This document shows positions 55,440 to 64,000 of a stretch of DNA of 64,000 nt, in pieces. Source of the stretch: Kuschelorhynchus macadamiae (Eukaryota > Arthropoda > Insecta > Coleoptera > Curculionidae); assembly GCA_030620095.1 (NCBI GenBank), contig JAUTXW010005207.1, positions 62,001 to 126,000 of the forward strand, in the 5' to 3' direction. A program made the translations under genes and the position numbers. The notes under the pieces were generated by a model, which was given only the letters and a program-made list of their open reading frames with translations, made no database searches and had not been told where the DNA came from. Within the stretch, counting starts at the first letter, position 1. Each line of letters opens with the position of its first letter.

Positions 55440-58400
55440 TAAATTTACATAATGAATACCCACCTTTTAAAAATAATTTGAACATAAAAAATAATTGGTC
55501 TTCTTGGTTAAATACAGTAGGTTATTTTATGAAATATAATATTATTAAAAATTTCAAGGAACTGTCTCCTTTATTAAGTTTAAAATCATTTTCAGATTTA
55601 AGGCCTTATTTAGATATTTCAATTAAAAATAAAAATCTATCCGCATTAGTAGATACCGGAGCTATGCAAAGTGTTCTAGGTAAAAGAGGATACGAGCTGA
55701 TCTCAATATTAGGTTATAAATTGTTACCTCACGATAAAAATAAAATTATTACGACTGCTGATGGCACGTCACAGACAGTGTTAGGATATATTAAAGTACC
55801 AGTCACACTAAAAGACAAAACTTTACAATTAGAATTTCTTGTTATCTCTAGTATTTGTCAGAGTATTATATTAGGAATAGATTTTTGTAAAAAATTTCAG
55901 TTAAACTTGGATTTTAAAAATAATGAATTTTCTCTCGGTGAGTCATTATCTTTAAATGAAATAATAGTGTAAGAATGTTATAAAAATATTTCTATTCAAT
56001 CTGATATTGACCTTTCTATTAATGAACAAAATATTTTGCAAAACACTATAAAAATGTTTAAAAATGGATTAGTATCTGAAAATTTGGGTGTTACTAATTT
56101 AATTGAACATGAAATTGAATTATCTTCTAAAGAACCTTTTCGTAAAAAACCATATCTTCTGTCTCCTTATATGCAGGAACATTTGAATGCAGAGTTAGAT
56201 CGAATGCTTAAGTTAGGTGTCGTGAGACCATCTAAAAGCCCTTATGCTTCTAATATTGTTTTAGTTAAAAAAGATACAGGAGAATACAGATTATGCTTGG
56301 ATTCACGCATGCTCAATAGTATCACTATAAAAAATAGGTACCCGCTTGCAAATTTAAGTAGAATTCTTGATAAAGTTAGAGATGCTAAGTTTCTGAGTTT
56401 AATAGATCATAAACATGCTTTCTGGCAAGTTCCCTTATCAAAAGATTCTTGTGAAAAGACAGCTATTACTGTAATTGGACGTGGACATTTTGAATTTGTA
56501 TGTATGCGATTTGGACTTTCCAATGCAGGTCAAACATTACAAAAATTAATGGACAAACTATTTGACCCTTGTTTAGAGCAAAATATCTTTGTATATTTGG
56601 ATGATTTAGTTATAGTTAATAGTACTTTTGAGTCTCATATTACTACATTAAATCGAGTGTATCAAATTCTTAAAACTGCAGGTTTAACTATAAATCCTGA
56701 AAAATGTAAATTTTGTCAAGCCAATCTTTCTTTCTTGGGATATGTAGTTAATTGTAAAGGTTTACAGGCAGATCCTAATAAAGTTAGTTCAATATGTAAT
56801 TATCCGCAGCCAAAAACTTCAACTGAAATTAAAAGATTTATTGGAATGGCTTCTTGGTATCGCAAATTTATAAAAAACTTTTCTGAGTTAATTGTCTCCC
56901 TAAATAATTTAATAAAAGGAAAAAAGAAACAGCAAAAAATTGAATGGTCTAATGAAGCTAATATTTCTTTTGAAAACTTAACACAGGCTTATGTCAACAC
57001 CTGTTCTTAGAAACCCTGACTTTACAAAACCATTTTCAATACAAACTGATGCTTCTCATTATGCAATAGGCGTTGTCATTACTCAAAGTGGAGATGATGG
57101 AGAATATGTAGTAGCTTATACATCCCGTACTTTAACTAAATCTGAAATTAATTATACTGTCACTGAAAAAGAACTATTGGCGATAGTTCATGCTATAATA
57201 AAATTTCGATCTTATATAGAAGGTGTAAAATTTAAAGTTATTACTGGTCACAATGCTTTGTTATGGTTAAATCGATTAGAAAATCCGATGGGTAGATTAT
57301 GCAGATGGGCTATTCTATTGTCCCAATTTGACTTCGAATTAATTTACAGACCAGGAGCATAAAATGTTGTTCCAGGCGCACTAAGTCGAGCACCTGTTGA
57401 AGTGTCAATTATTTCTAATCTAAATTATTCTACGAATCTTAAAAGTAACAAATGGTATTTAAAGATGTTAAATAATGTCCAAAATAATCCTGAAAAATTT
57501 CCTAATGTTCTTGTAATAGATGGTATCTTATATAAACATTTTTTGTCAGATCATAATATGAATATAAATCAAAAGGAAGATAGTAGTTCCTAAATCAGAA
57601 TGAATTAAAATATTACAAACATGTCATGATGACCCTTCTTCAAGTCACTTTGGTTTTAAGAAAACTCTTGATAAAATTTTAGTTCAATATTGGTGGCCCG
57701 GTATGAGGCATGATATTAAAAGATATATAATTAGATGTCAAATATGTAACGAGCAAAAGGTATCTCAGCTTCCTAGGGCAGGCTTAATGGGTGCACCTAA
57801 AAATGTATCAGTGCCATTTAAACTAATTTCGATAGATATTCAAGGTCCTTTTCCAAAATCAAAATCTGGTTTCCAATATTTACTTGTTGTTGATTGGTTT
57901 ACCAAATTTACTTTTATACCTAGGACAGGCTTAATGGGTGCACCTAAAAATGTATCAGTGCCATTTAAACTAATTTCGATAGATATTCAAGGTCCTTTTC
58001 CAAAATCAAAATCTGGTTTTCAATATTTACTTGTTGTTGATTGGTTTACCAAATTTACTTTTATTCATAAAATGCGTAGAGCTTTAGGTACTGAAATTTG
58101 TAAATTTTTAGAAGAGACTGTTTTTGCTTATTTTGCAGTTCCCCAAACTATTGTGGTTGATAATGGCAGTCAATTCAAATCTAAAGAGTTTAAACACCTG
58201 TTAAATGAGTATAAAATAACTAATGTTTGGTATAATGCCAGATATCATCCGCAGACCAATAATGTTGAACGAGCTAATAGAGTGATAGGTACCGCCATTA
58301 GATCGTACATTAAAGACCAACAGCATTGAGATTGGGATAATCATATTCATAAAATATGTACTGCTAGGAATACAGCAACTCATAGTTCAACTTCTTACTC

Positions 58401-58839
58401 ACCAGCATTCACAACATTCGGACGTAACTTACCTTGTTCAGGCGACTATTATGGTATTATAGAAAATAAAAATTTGTCTCCATATACATTTACTAGCCGT
58501 GATAAGCTGGTATCTGAACTTTCCAAATTACCAGAAATTTATACTATAGTTGAGAAAAATATTCAAAAATCATATAATAGGTATAAAAAGTACTATGATT
58601 TACGAAAAAGGCACATAGAGTTTGATGAAGGTGATATTCTGTATAGACGAAACTTTGTTTTATCAGATGCCGGTAATTATTTTTCAAAAAAGTTATCTAA
58701 GAAATTTAGTAAATGCAAAATTTTAAGAAAGATATCTCCATTGATTTATGAGCTTATAGATGAGAATGATAAAAATATTGGTAAATTTCATATTAAGGAT
58801 CTAAAAGCCGGTCCCGATGACATAAATGATTCGGAGTGA
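55440..58839 (+). pseudogene. gypsy B pol (PR-RT-RNaseH-IN), few lesions
   Basis: Protease: LSALVDTGAMQSVLG and ILGIDFC (55640-55890). Stop TAA near 55972. RT: VVRPSKSPYASNIVLVKKDT, LCLDSRMLNSITIKNRYPLA and the catalytic VYLDDLVIV (56590). A frameshift occurs near 56990. RNase H: FSIQTDASHYAIGVVI, YTVTEKELLAIVHAI and GHNALLWLNRLENPMGRL; stop near 57362. Integrase: zinc-finger end CQICNEQKVSQLPR, core SIDIQGPFPKSKSG (duplicated, see 57772-58065), VVDNGSQFKSKEF and YHPQTNNVERANRVIG, so the D, D and E residues are all present. A TGG-to-TGA-type stop is at 58327. The tail continues to 58839 (YKKYYDLRKRHIEFDEGDIL). Confidence 0.9.
57772..58065 (+). repeat. In-frame 147-bp tandem duplication in the integrase
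   Basis: 57772-57918 and 57919-58065 differ at about three bases. Each encodes 49 residues including the first catalytic Asp (SIDIQGPFPKSKSG). The reading frame stays open through both copies. Confidence 0.92.
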
Positions 58840-59019
58840 TTCCCTGATATAGCTCCTTACTTATTTTTAGTTGGATTTACTTGTAGTGATATTGATTAAG
58901 ATGTATGTATTAAGTTTCATATCTTTAGCTATGTATTTAATTGTATGTTGTGTAGCTTATTATCCCTATACTACTTTATTATTTGTTATAGTAGATACTT
59001 TAAGTGAAGTAATGTAAAC

Positions 59020-60320
59020 TGCAAGGTTCAAAATTTAATTTAAACTAAATAATATTAACAATTTTCTAATTAATAGCATCAAATCACAATTTTACTGGAT
59101 TAACAATTGCTTGGACTATTAAGTACCGCACGCATGGCACCGAAGTTATTATATCGATCCCGAATCAACAGATCGCAAATTCTTGCTTTGTAAAACACGT
59201 TCGAAGGAAATTTCTAGATTCAGATTTCGTCCGCCACATTTAAAATAAAATTTATACATATGCTTTTCAATTTCATGAATATTATTATAAAATGGTCCCT
59301 AATTGAGTATTTATTAGGTGTATCACATAGATAGTTGTATTGAGAAAATTTCCTGAGTTTTAGATTGATCAAATATTAACTATTAATTGGGTTTTTCATT
59401 ATTAAAAATCTTAACTGCCAAAAATAGATTCTGAATTGGCGCCATGTTTTGGTGAGACATACGGATGTACTGTTTTTATGTAGTCCGATTCCATAAAACC
59501 GAGTGGGTCAGTCGTTTCGAGCCTCTTTTGCAAAATTTCTATTGTTGAAAGCAAACATGAGATAAGTTAGTTGGAATTTAGTTAATATTTTAACTTAGTC
59601 AGCCTAGATGCTGGATTAAATCCAATAAAATCTCAATTCAGTAATGGATTACTGCTTTCTTAAGCCATAACATCTGGTAAGTTAATTTTGAGTGTTTTCT
59701 GGCAAGAAAAATTACATTTTTGTGCATTGTGAACATGTTGACTTATTTCGCCATTTTGTTTCAGGTTTTTTTTTTCTTTTAACATTTTTCCTCTTCTCTA
59801 CAATTTTTTCCCTACCACTTTCAATTGTTTTAATTATTAATTGGAAAATGGATATTAAAAGTAAAAAATCAATAAAATGAAGAATTTATTGCATAATTCA
59901 AATTAAAAGTGATTCCTGGGCGAGGGAAATTTAATGGTAACTGTTTTGTGGTAAATCTTCTCAATTCCTGGAGGAAGAAGTCCTTTTTTAGTACCGTGTG
60001 GTCATTTTTCTGGACAAGTGCTGTGTGGCCAGTTCCAAGGTGTCATTGTTCCTGTTTTGGACTTGGGTAGTCTACAAGGAATGACGCCACGGCAAGGATA
60101 TACTCCCGGACATATGTTGAAAAGATAAGTGATTTATAATTTTCTTATTTTCGCTTCTTTGGATTGATGTAGTGGCCATGCATTAATTCATTAGGAATTA
60201 CTTAATGCTTATTTCAAAACTACATACCGAAACCTCTCTTCAGTCTTCAATTCCTTCTTTTTATTAATTAATAATTATCTTCAAAAAATATATAAATGGT
60301 ATAAATTATAAATTATTGTA

Positions 60321-60357
<37 letters not shown>
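59020..60357 (+). repeat. 3' LTR of gypsy B, truncated at (TA)n
   Basis: Matches 44950-45626 plus 50693-51210 as one continuous sequence without the LINE. It has a 150-bp segment (59158-59320) absent from the 5' copy. It ends in TA repeats at 60324-60357, then unrelated Penelope sequence. Confidence 0.88.
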
Positions 60358-60359
<2 letters not shown>

Positions 60360-60360
<1 letters not shown>

Positions 60361-62060
60361 TTTTAGATGTTCACGACCGTATTAAGATAAATAAAAAATC
60401 TAATATCGGGTATGCGGTCTGTAGGTCAAATAAATAACTAATTTACTTCTGACATCCTCTATATTTCGTCATTTATTTATGACTTCATCAGGAGGAAACG
60501 CTAAAATACACCACAGATTAAAATGATATCAAATTAAAAAAAAAACAATTAAGACTTACAAGTGAAGTTACAAAAACATGGCTATATGCATTTCAACACA
60601 CAGTAGAACGTTAAATTAGGACAACACAACCACATTAATATTGAAATGTTGCTGACAGGTAGAACTTAACAACTAGCAAGACATTTATATATACATTTAT
60701 TTATTTATTTTTTTGAATAATAAGAACTATTTTCTTTTTTTGTGGTAAAAGAAACGTTGATAAACAGTTTTATGTACATATTGAAGTTCGTGGAATATTT
60801 ATATTATGGTATTTAAGTTATTTGTTTTTTGTTGAACAAGGCAAAGAATTCATTTGTTCAACAGATTGCAATAAATGGTGCTCAGCTGTTGGATGTCAGA
60901 TCTAGAATTAACTGAATTATTTTCGTTGTTGATATGTACCATTTCTAGGAATAGCCTTTTTCTGTAATTATTTTCATAGTCCAGAATTTGTATGTTTTCG
61001 TAATCAAAATTATGATCCTCTTTCTGAAAATGATCAACCAAAGCACATGAGTTTTTCCCAATACGGCAGTCGCTTTTGTGTTGTGTCGAACGATTTTTAA
61101 TATATTGGGAAGTTTGTCCTATGTAACACTGATTACATTGTTTACAAGGAATTTTATATACAACATTATTATTTAATGGGATCGGAGTTTTATCTTTAAT
61201 TTTAGTGAACCCTTTGCCAACCGTGACTGTATTATATTTAGCTATTTTTAAATTATCTCTTTTAAGGTGGTTAGTAACATTATCTGTAAGACCTTGAATG
61301 TAGGGCAATTTCTTATATTTGAAATGTGCAATAACTTGGTCTTCTGTCGGACCATCAAAAAACCCAGAATGATAAATTAATTTGTTTAGTATTTTTTTTG
61401 GAAAACCATTATTTAGAAATAGTGTATATACTTTCTTTAAATTTTCCTTCAAAAACCCTTCGTCCGAAATATGAGTGACACGATTTTTTAGAGCAATAAT
61501 TGTGTTGAATTTTTGGCTCATTGGATGGTTCGAAAAATAATTAATATATCGTCCAGAGGACGTCGGTTTTTGGTACCAGCTTAAAATAACTTTGTTAGTA
61601 TCAGTCCTAATTAGTAAGGTATCTAAAAAAGGGATGCTGTTGTTCACTTCTGTTTCCATAGTAAACTGCAAATGTTCATTCACAGAGTTAAAAGTAACTA
61701 AAGTAGTTTTTATCTCACTGGAAGGGACAGAAGTCACTATGTCGTCCACAAATTTATACAAAAACGGAACATTAAAAGGTAATTTTTCTACGATTATGTC
61801 TAATATATGATCCATTACTATTTGAGCCAAGATTGAACTAATGGGTGAGCCCATGGGGGTACCAAATGTTTGTTGGTAGAAATGGTTGTTGAAAGAAAAA
61901 TAACAGTTATTGCACACAAACGATAATAATTTGAAGAAACTATGGTAACTTAACGTTGTGAACGGCTCTATTATGTGCCATTGTGAACGCAGCAATTCAA
62001 GAATAAGATCGAAAGGGATATTAGTAAAAGTAGTTATAATATGGGAGCGCCTCCTCCTCC
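60360..62060 (-). mobile_element. Penelope-like element 3, 5'-truncated, open RT-endonuclease
   Basis: A minus-strand element whose 3' region (60360-60850) contains a hammerhead motif and whose coding part is open from about 62060 to 60850. It starts directly at the (TA)n end of the gypsy B LTR, so it probably inserted there. The 5' two thirds of the RT are missing. Confidence 0.85.
60455..60496 (-). ncRNA. Hammerhead ribozyme motif of Penelope element 3
   Basis: Reverse strand: TCCTC, CTGATGA, A, GTCAT-AAATAA-ATGAC (5-bp stem II), GAAA, TATA, GAGGA. TCCTC pairs with GAGGA (stem I). The consensus core CUGAUGA...GAAA is intact, and ATA before GAGGA fits the NUH cleavage rule. Confidence 0.7.
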
Positions 62061-62088
62061 TCCTCTTCCTCTCTCTCATGTCCCTCAT
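60850..62088 (-). CDS. Penelope-like RT (C-terminal part) with GIY-YIG endonuclease
   Basis: 412 codons. The first ~15 residues (Arg-rich, from a C/T-rich tract) are not Penelope sequence, so homology starts near 62045 with ITTFTNIPFDLILELL. RT: YQQTFGTPMGSPISSILAQI, catalytic FLYKFVDDIVTS, NNSIPFLDTLLIRT, LSWYQKPTSSGRYINYFSNH. Endonuclease: VVYKIPCKQCNQCYIGQTSQ then YIKNRSTQHKSD, with the GIY-YIG Tyr, Arg and a Cys-rich lead-in. The palm Asp pair and nuclease residues are present. The missing N-terminal RT blocks mean the protein is not functional alone. Uninterrupted frame, so young. Confidence 0.9.
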   Translation of the reverse strand: MRDMRERKRRRRRRSHIITTFTNIPFDLILELLRSQWHIIEPFTTLSYHSFFKLLSFVCNNCYFSFNNHFYQQTFGTPMGSPISSILAQIVMDHILDIIVEKLPFNVPFLYKFVDDIVTSVPSSEIKTTLVTFNSVNEHLQFTMETEVNNSIPFLDTLLIRTDTNKVILSWYQKPTSSGRYINYFSNHPMSQKFNTIIALKNRVTHISDEGFLKENLKKVYTLFLNNGFPKKILNKLIYHSGFFDGPTEDQVIAHFKYKKLPYIQGLTDNVTNHLKRDNLKIAKYNTVTVGKGFTKIKDKTPIPLNNNVVYKIPCKQCNQCYIGQTSQYIKNRSTQHKSDCRIGKNSCALVDHFQKEDHNFDYENIQILDYENNYRKRLFLEMVHINNENNSVNSRSDIQQLSTIYCNLLNK

Positions 62089-62179
62089 TCTTAACTTCCT
62101 CCCCTTTTATTCTCATTCGCATCATATTTTTAATTTTTTCTCTTTGTTCTCCCACATTTGATTTTGCATTCTTAAGTCT

Positions 62180-62188
62180 TATAAATAG
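62180..62188 (+). promoter_or_regulatory. TATA box upstream of the small-ORF cassette
   Basis: TATAAATAG lies 137 bp before the ATG at 62325 and about 25-30 bp before TTTTAGTATG, a plausible start region. It is the clearest core-promoter match near the cassette. Confidence 0.5.
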
Positions 62189-62324
62189 GTGCATCATGAT
62201 CATTTTAGTATGCCGAGGCACATTTACTAAGCTGTGCTCGAGTTGCGTAAAAAGTTATTTTTGAATTTTTCCACCAATTTTGTATAAAACAAAAAGAAAA
62301 AATGTGTCAAGTAATAAGTGAATT

Positions 62325-62714
62325 ATGTGTAATCGCGAAAAATTAACTACAACTATCAGACAGTTAAAAGTTAAATATCTCAATTTCTTTGAAGTGATTT
62401 CGAAAGATGAATACACCAAGCTGTTTTATCCACTGAAACGAGATTATTTGGAAGCAATTGACTGTTGTGATGATTATTTAGAAGGAATTATAAGCCTTAC
62501 TACGTTTTTCAATAGATTTGGGAAATCATACTTTGTAGGAGAATTAAGCCACCTAATAGAATTTATAGGAGAAGATTGCCAATTTATACCTGCTATTATT
62601 GCAACCCAAAAGAGGTTTCAATTATACGAAGATAAAAAACAGGTATTATCAAAGAAAGTTAATCCTATTCGCAAGAGACGTCCCCCTACATATTTAAAAT
62701 ATTATGTTAAATAA
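62325..62714 (+). CDS. Small orphan protein, paralogue 1 of 3
   Basis: 129 codons, no intron, ATG 62325. I do not recognise it. It is helical, Lys/Glu/Phe/Tyr-rich, without signal peptide or membrane segment, and has a basic tail (NPIRKRRPPTYLKYYVK). Residues ~45-75 contain YLEAIDCCDDYLEG then FFNRFGKSYFVGELSHLIEF, which aligns with the two following proteins: A-x-x-C-[CN]-[DN]-x-Y, then F/L-x6-Y-x4-L-x3-I. It ends 5 bp before the next ATG. The tight spacing and lack of introns are unlike host insect genes and like those of DNA viruses or Maverick elements. No stop or frameshift inside. Confidence 0.72.
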   Translation: MCNREKLTTTIRQLKVKYLNFFEVISKDEYTKLFYPLKRDYLEAIDCCDDYLEGIISLTTFFNRFGKSYFVGELSHLIEFIGEDCQFIPAIIATQKRFQLYEDKKQVLSKKVNPIRKRRPPTYLKYYVK

Positions 62715-62719
62715 ATGAA

Positions 62720-63010
62720 ATGGCTGAGTTGCTGATTGCAGTTAAATTATTAGAGGAGAAATTTAGTAATCTTTCAAAAACCTATTTCTCATATTGTATG
62801 GCAAGTGGTCCGGAGTGGATAGACTTTTATTGTAATCAATCTGAGGAATTCGTAAAGGCTGCCCTCTGTTGCAACAAATACATTGAAACATTAAATTTTT
62901 TTCAACTTATTCAAGATCTAAAAGATATTGGCTTTGGTTACTATTTAAAAGACTTGAAGCAATTTATTGACGAGGATACTATTCTTCAAGAAATTGAAAA
63001 GGAAGAATAA
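62720..63010 (+). CDS. Small orphan protein, paralogue 2 of 3
   Basis: 96 codons. It shares the family motif: FVKAALCCNKYIETLNFFQL then LKDIGFGYYLKDLKQFI. The N-terminal half is helical (LLEEKFSNLSKTYFSYCMAS), and the end is acidic (EEIEKEE-like). Soluble, no targeting signal. Spacing is 5 bp after paralogue 1 and 17 bp before paralogue 3. The compact helical fold with repeated hydrophobics could be a death-fold-like or other helical bundle, but that is only a suggestion from the pattern. Confidence 0.72.
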   Translation: MAELLIAVKLLEEKFSNLSKTYFSYCMASGPEWIDFYCNQSEEFVKAALCCNKYIETLNFFQLIQDLKDIGFGYYLKDLKQFIDEDTILQEIEKEE

Positions 63011-63027
63011 ATTTAATAATATTTACA

Positions 63028-63303
63028 ATGGAGCAAATGGTTACTGAAATGTATGAAGAGTTTATTATATCTGCTGCATACTTCCAATATTTATCAATTG
63101 TAGGCGAAGAAGACGCAGAAGCACAAGATTTGTCAGCATATGTTAATAATATAGATCGAATGGAACAATGTAAATTAGCCGCTAAATTTTGTAATGATTA
63201 TTTAAAATATAAAAATGAGTATGAACTTTTAAATGAATTTAGAAAATTAGATTTAAGGTATCATATTAATTGTATTCAATCATGGTTGGTTAATGCAAAA
63301 TAA
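63028..63303 (+). CDS. Small orphan protein, paralogue 3 of 3
   Basis: 91 codons, acidic N-terminal half, then the shared motif: CKLAAKFCNDYLKYKNEYEL, LNEFRKLDLRYHINCIQSWL. It ends TAA 63303, about 25 bp before the stop of the convergent gene (63329). No recognised domain. All three paralogues place the A..C(C/N)(D/N).Y motif about 25-30 residues before the Y....L...I motif, so they descend from one gene by tandem duplication. Confidence 0.7.
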   Translation: MEQMVTEMYEEFIISAAYFQYLSIVGEEDAEAQDLSAYVNNIDRMEQCKLAAKFCNDYLKYKNEYELLNEFRKLDLRYHINCIQSWLVNAK

Positions 63304-63328
63304 AAAGGTAATTAAGTTTTTTATATTT

Positions 63329-63778
63329 TTATTCATTCATAAAACAATTGTCATATAAAAATAACACATTTGTCAAAGCACACATACAAGGTGATTTTGA
63401 ATGATAGAAGCATTTTGGTTCCATTAGCTTTAGCGCTGGTTGTTCATCTATTTCAATCACAGGCTTTTTAGAATATTTCTGTATAAAATCCTTTTTTTCG
63501 CTTCCTTTTACAAAAACAAAATCTGCTTTCTTCGTAAGTGTTTCAATTATTTTTGGGAAATGATGTAATGGAGTAAATCCATTATTCCAATGTATACAAT
63601 GATAATTTTTCGTTAACCATACCGCCTGCTTGTGACAATCAGGTGAAAGAAACTCCATTGGAAAAGGCTTTTTAAAAATGTAATGAGTCATTTCATAACC
63701 ATCAAAAGCTGCAAGCTCTTTCGGTATAAATTTATTTTTTTCATCTTTGAATCCTTGAATATCTATAACCAATCTCAT
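63329..63778 (-). CDS. Maverick-associated protein of unknown function (IDIQGF family)
   Basis: 149 codons, ATG 63778. Motifs: VIDIQGFKDEKNKFIPKELA at the N-terminus, KKPFP, HKQAVWLTKNYHCIHWNNGF, VFVKGSEKKDFI, and a Cys/His end (CFYHSKSPCMCALTNVLFLY). The family is widespread in insect genomes near Maverick/DNA-virus-like genes, from my general knowledge; its function is unknown. An acidic D in the IDIQGF strand suggests a nuclease-like fold, but that is speculative. A decayed homologue lies at 25580-25935 between polymerase and capsid remnants. The start overlaps the preceding small ORF by ATGA. Intact. Confidence 0.8.
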   Translation of the reverse strand: MRLVIDIQGFKDEKNKFIPKELAAFDGYEMTHYIFKKPFPMEFLSPDCHKQAVWLTKNYHCIHWNNGFTPLHHFPKIIETLTKKADFVFVKGSEKKDFIQKYSKKPVIEIDEQPALKLMEPKCFYHSKSPCMCALTNVLFLYDNCFMNE

Positions 63779-63900
63779 ATTTTCAAAGCAGCAAATTTTT
63801 TAATGAGACTTTTTTTACTTGAATAATTTGCAATTTCTTCTTTCAGTTGATTAATTTTAAAAATAAATTTTTCAATTTGTAGTTGTAGTTTTGATGTCAT
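63775..63900 (-). CDS. 41-residue ORF overlapping the next gene by ATGA
   Basis: Minus strand, ATG 63900 to TGA 63775. It reads MTSKLQLQIEKFIFKINQLK then a Lys-rich end (KKSLIKKFAALKI): a short amphipathic, coiled-coil-like helix. Its stop shares ATGA with the start of the 63778-63329 gene, the classic arrangement of translationally coupled viral genes. Too short to be sure it is expressed. No ATG lies upstream in frame within view. Confidence 0.5.
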   Translation of the reverse strand: MTSKLQLQIEKFIFKINQLKEEIANYSSKKSLIKKFAALKI

Positions 63901-64000
63901 GATTAAAACTAAAAGCTTTTGAAAATTTCTTTAAATTAAATCGAAATATGAAAATAGTGGGGATAAAGTTTATAATTGTTTCACAATTTTAGTAAGAGGG
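63901..64000. other. Right edge, upstream of the small ORF
   Basis: 100 bp of AT-rich sequence; any promoter for the minus-strand pair would lie here or beyond the window. Confidence 0.4.

Larger units (their letters stand above)
44950..60357 (+). mobile_element. Ty3/gypsy LTR retrotransposon B, recent, with nested LINE
   Basis: The 5' LTR starts at TG 44950 (TGTTTGGTTCAAAATTC) and its partner at 59020 (TGCAAGGTTCAAAATTT). The two remain nearly identical for over 1 kb, apart from a 150-bp indel (59158-59320 against 45098-45110). The 5' LTR is interrupted by a LINE (45627-50692). A primer-binding site lies at 52892, so the LTR would be about 2.9 kb without the LINE. The 3' LTR is cut at a (TA)n run at 60357, where a Penelope element begins. 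Internal genes have few lesions. High LTR similarity suggests a young insertion. Confidence 0.85.

Noticed and set aside
1..64000. CRISPR array or bacterial contamination
   Set aside because: No short regularly spaced repeats; content is entirely eukaryotic transposons and spliced exons.

Overview
The window is AT-rich nuclear DNA from an animal, most likely an insect. There are no bacterial-type operons. Host coding sequence has GT-AG introns, and nearly everything else is transposable elements: Penelope-like elements, a Dong/R4-type LINE, APE-type LINEs, Ty3/gypsy, hAT, MULE, Tigger and Maverick. No rRNA, tRNA or CRISPR was seen.

Layout. 1-9.7 kb: a broken Tigger transposase, then a degenerate Ty3/gypsy element (A, 732-9245, 5-bp target duplication) whose 5' LTR is split by a 3.7-kb insertion with inverted ends and a spliced-looking reading frame; a LINE fragment follows. 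10-12.4 kb: a Dong/R4-type LINE on the minus strand. 12.7-18.8 kb: Penelope ends, a gypsy integrase scrap, an APE-type LINE and a divergent tandem array. 21.09-21.27 kb and 43.22-43.43 kb: two minus-strand exons of one class B (secretin-family) G-protein-coupled receptor, in matching phase, separated by a 21.9-kb intron full of mobile DNA. That intron holds a deleted Maverick/Polinton-like element with inverted repeats (22.1-27.5 kb) carrying a nested Penelope element, a hAT element with target duplication (28.0-30.1 kb), a long hairpin (31.5-32.0 kb), a MULE (33.4-34.9 kb), and an inverted pair of Penelope 3' ends, one of them broken by a 5.4-kb hAT insertion inside a hammerhead ribozyme core.

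44.9-60.4 kb: a younger Ty3/gypsy element (B) with unusually long LTRs. Its 5' LTR contains an apparently intact CR1/Jockey-like LINE (both ORFs open), and its 3' LTR preserves the unoccupied insertion site. 60.4-62.0 kb: a 5'-truncated Penelope element with an open RT plus GIY-YIG frame and a hammerhead motif.

62.2-63.9 kb, at the right edge, is the most unusual region. Five small intact intronless ORFs are packed like viral genes. Three are tandem paralogues of a family I do not recognise. The other two face them and overlap by ATGA. One of these two belongs to a family whose decayed homologue lies between the DNA polymerase and capsid remnants of the 22-27 kb Maverick. I therefore read the cassette as part of a Maverick/adintovirus-like endogenous DNA virus, better preserved than the earlier copy. 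Boundaries of decayed elements are approximate (tens of bases) unless a target duplication fixes them.
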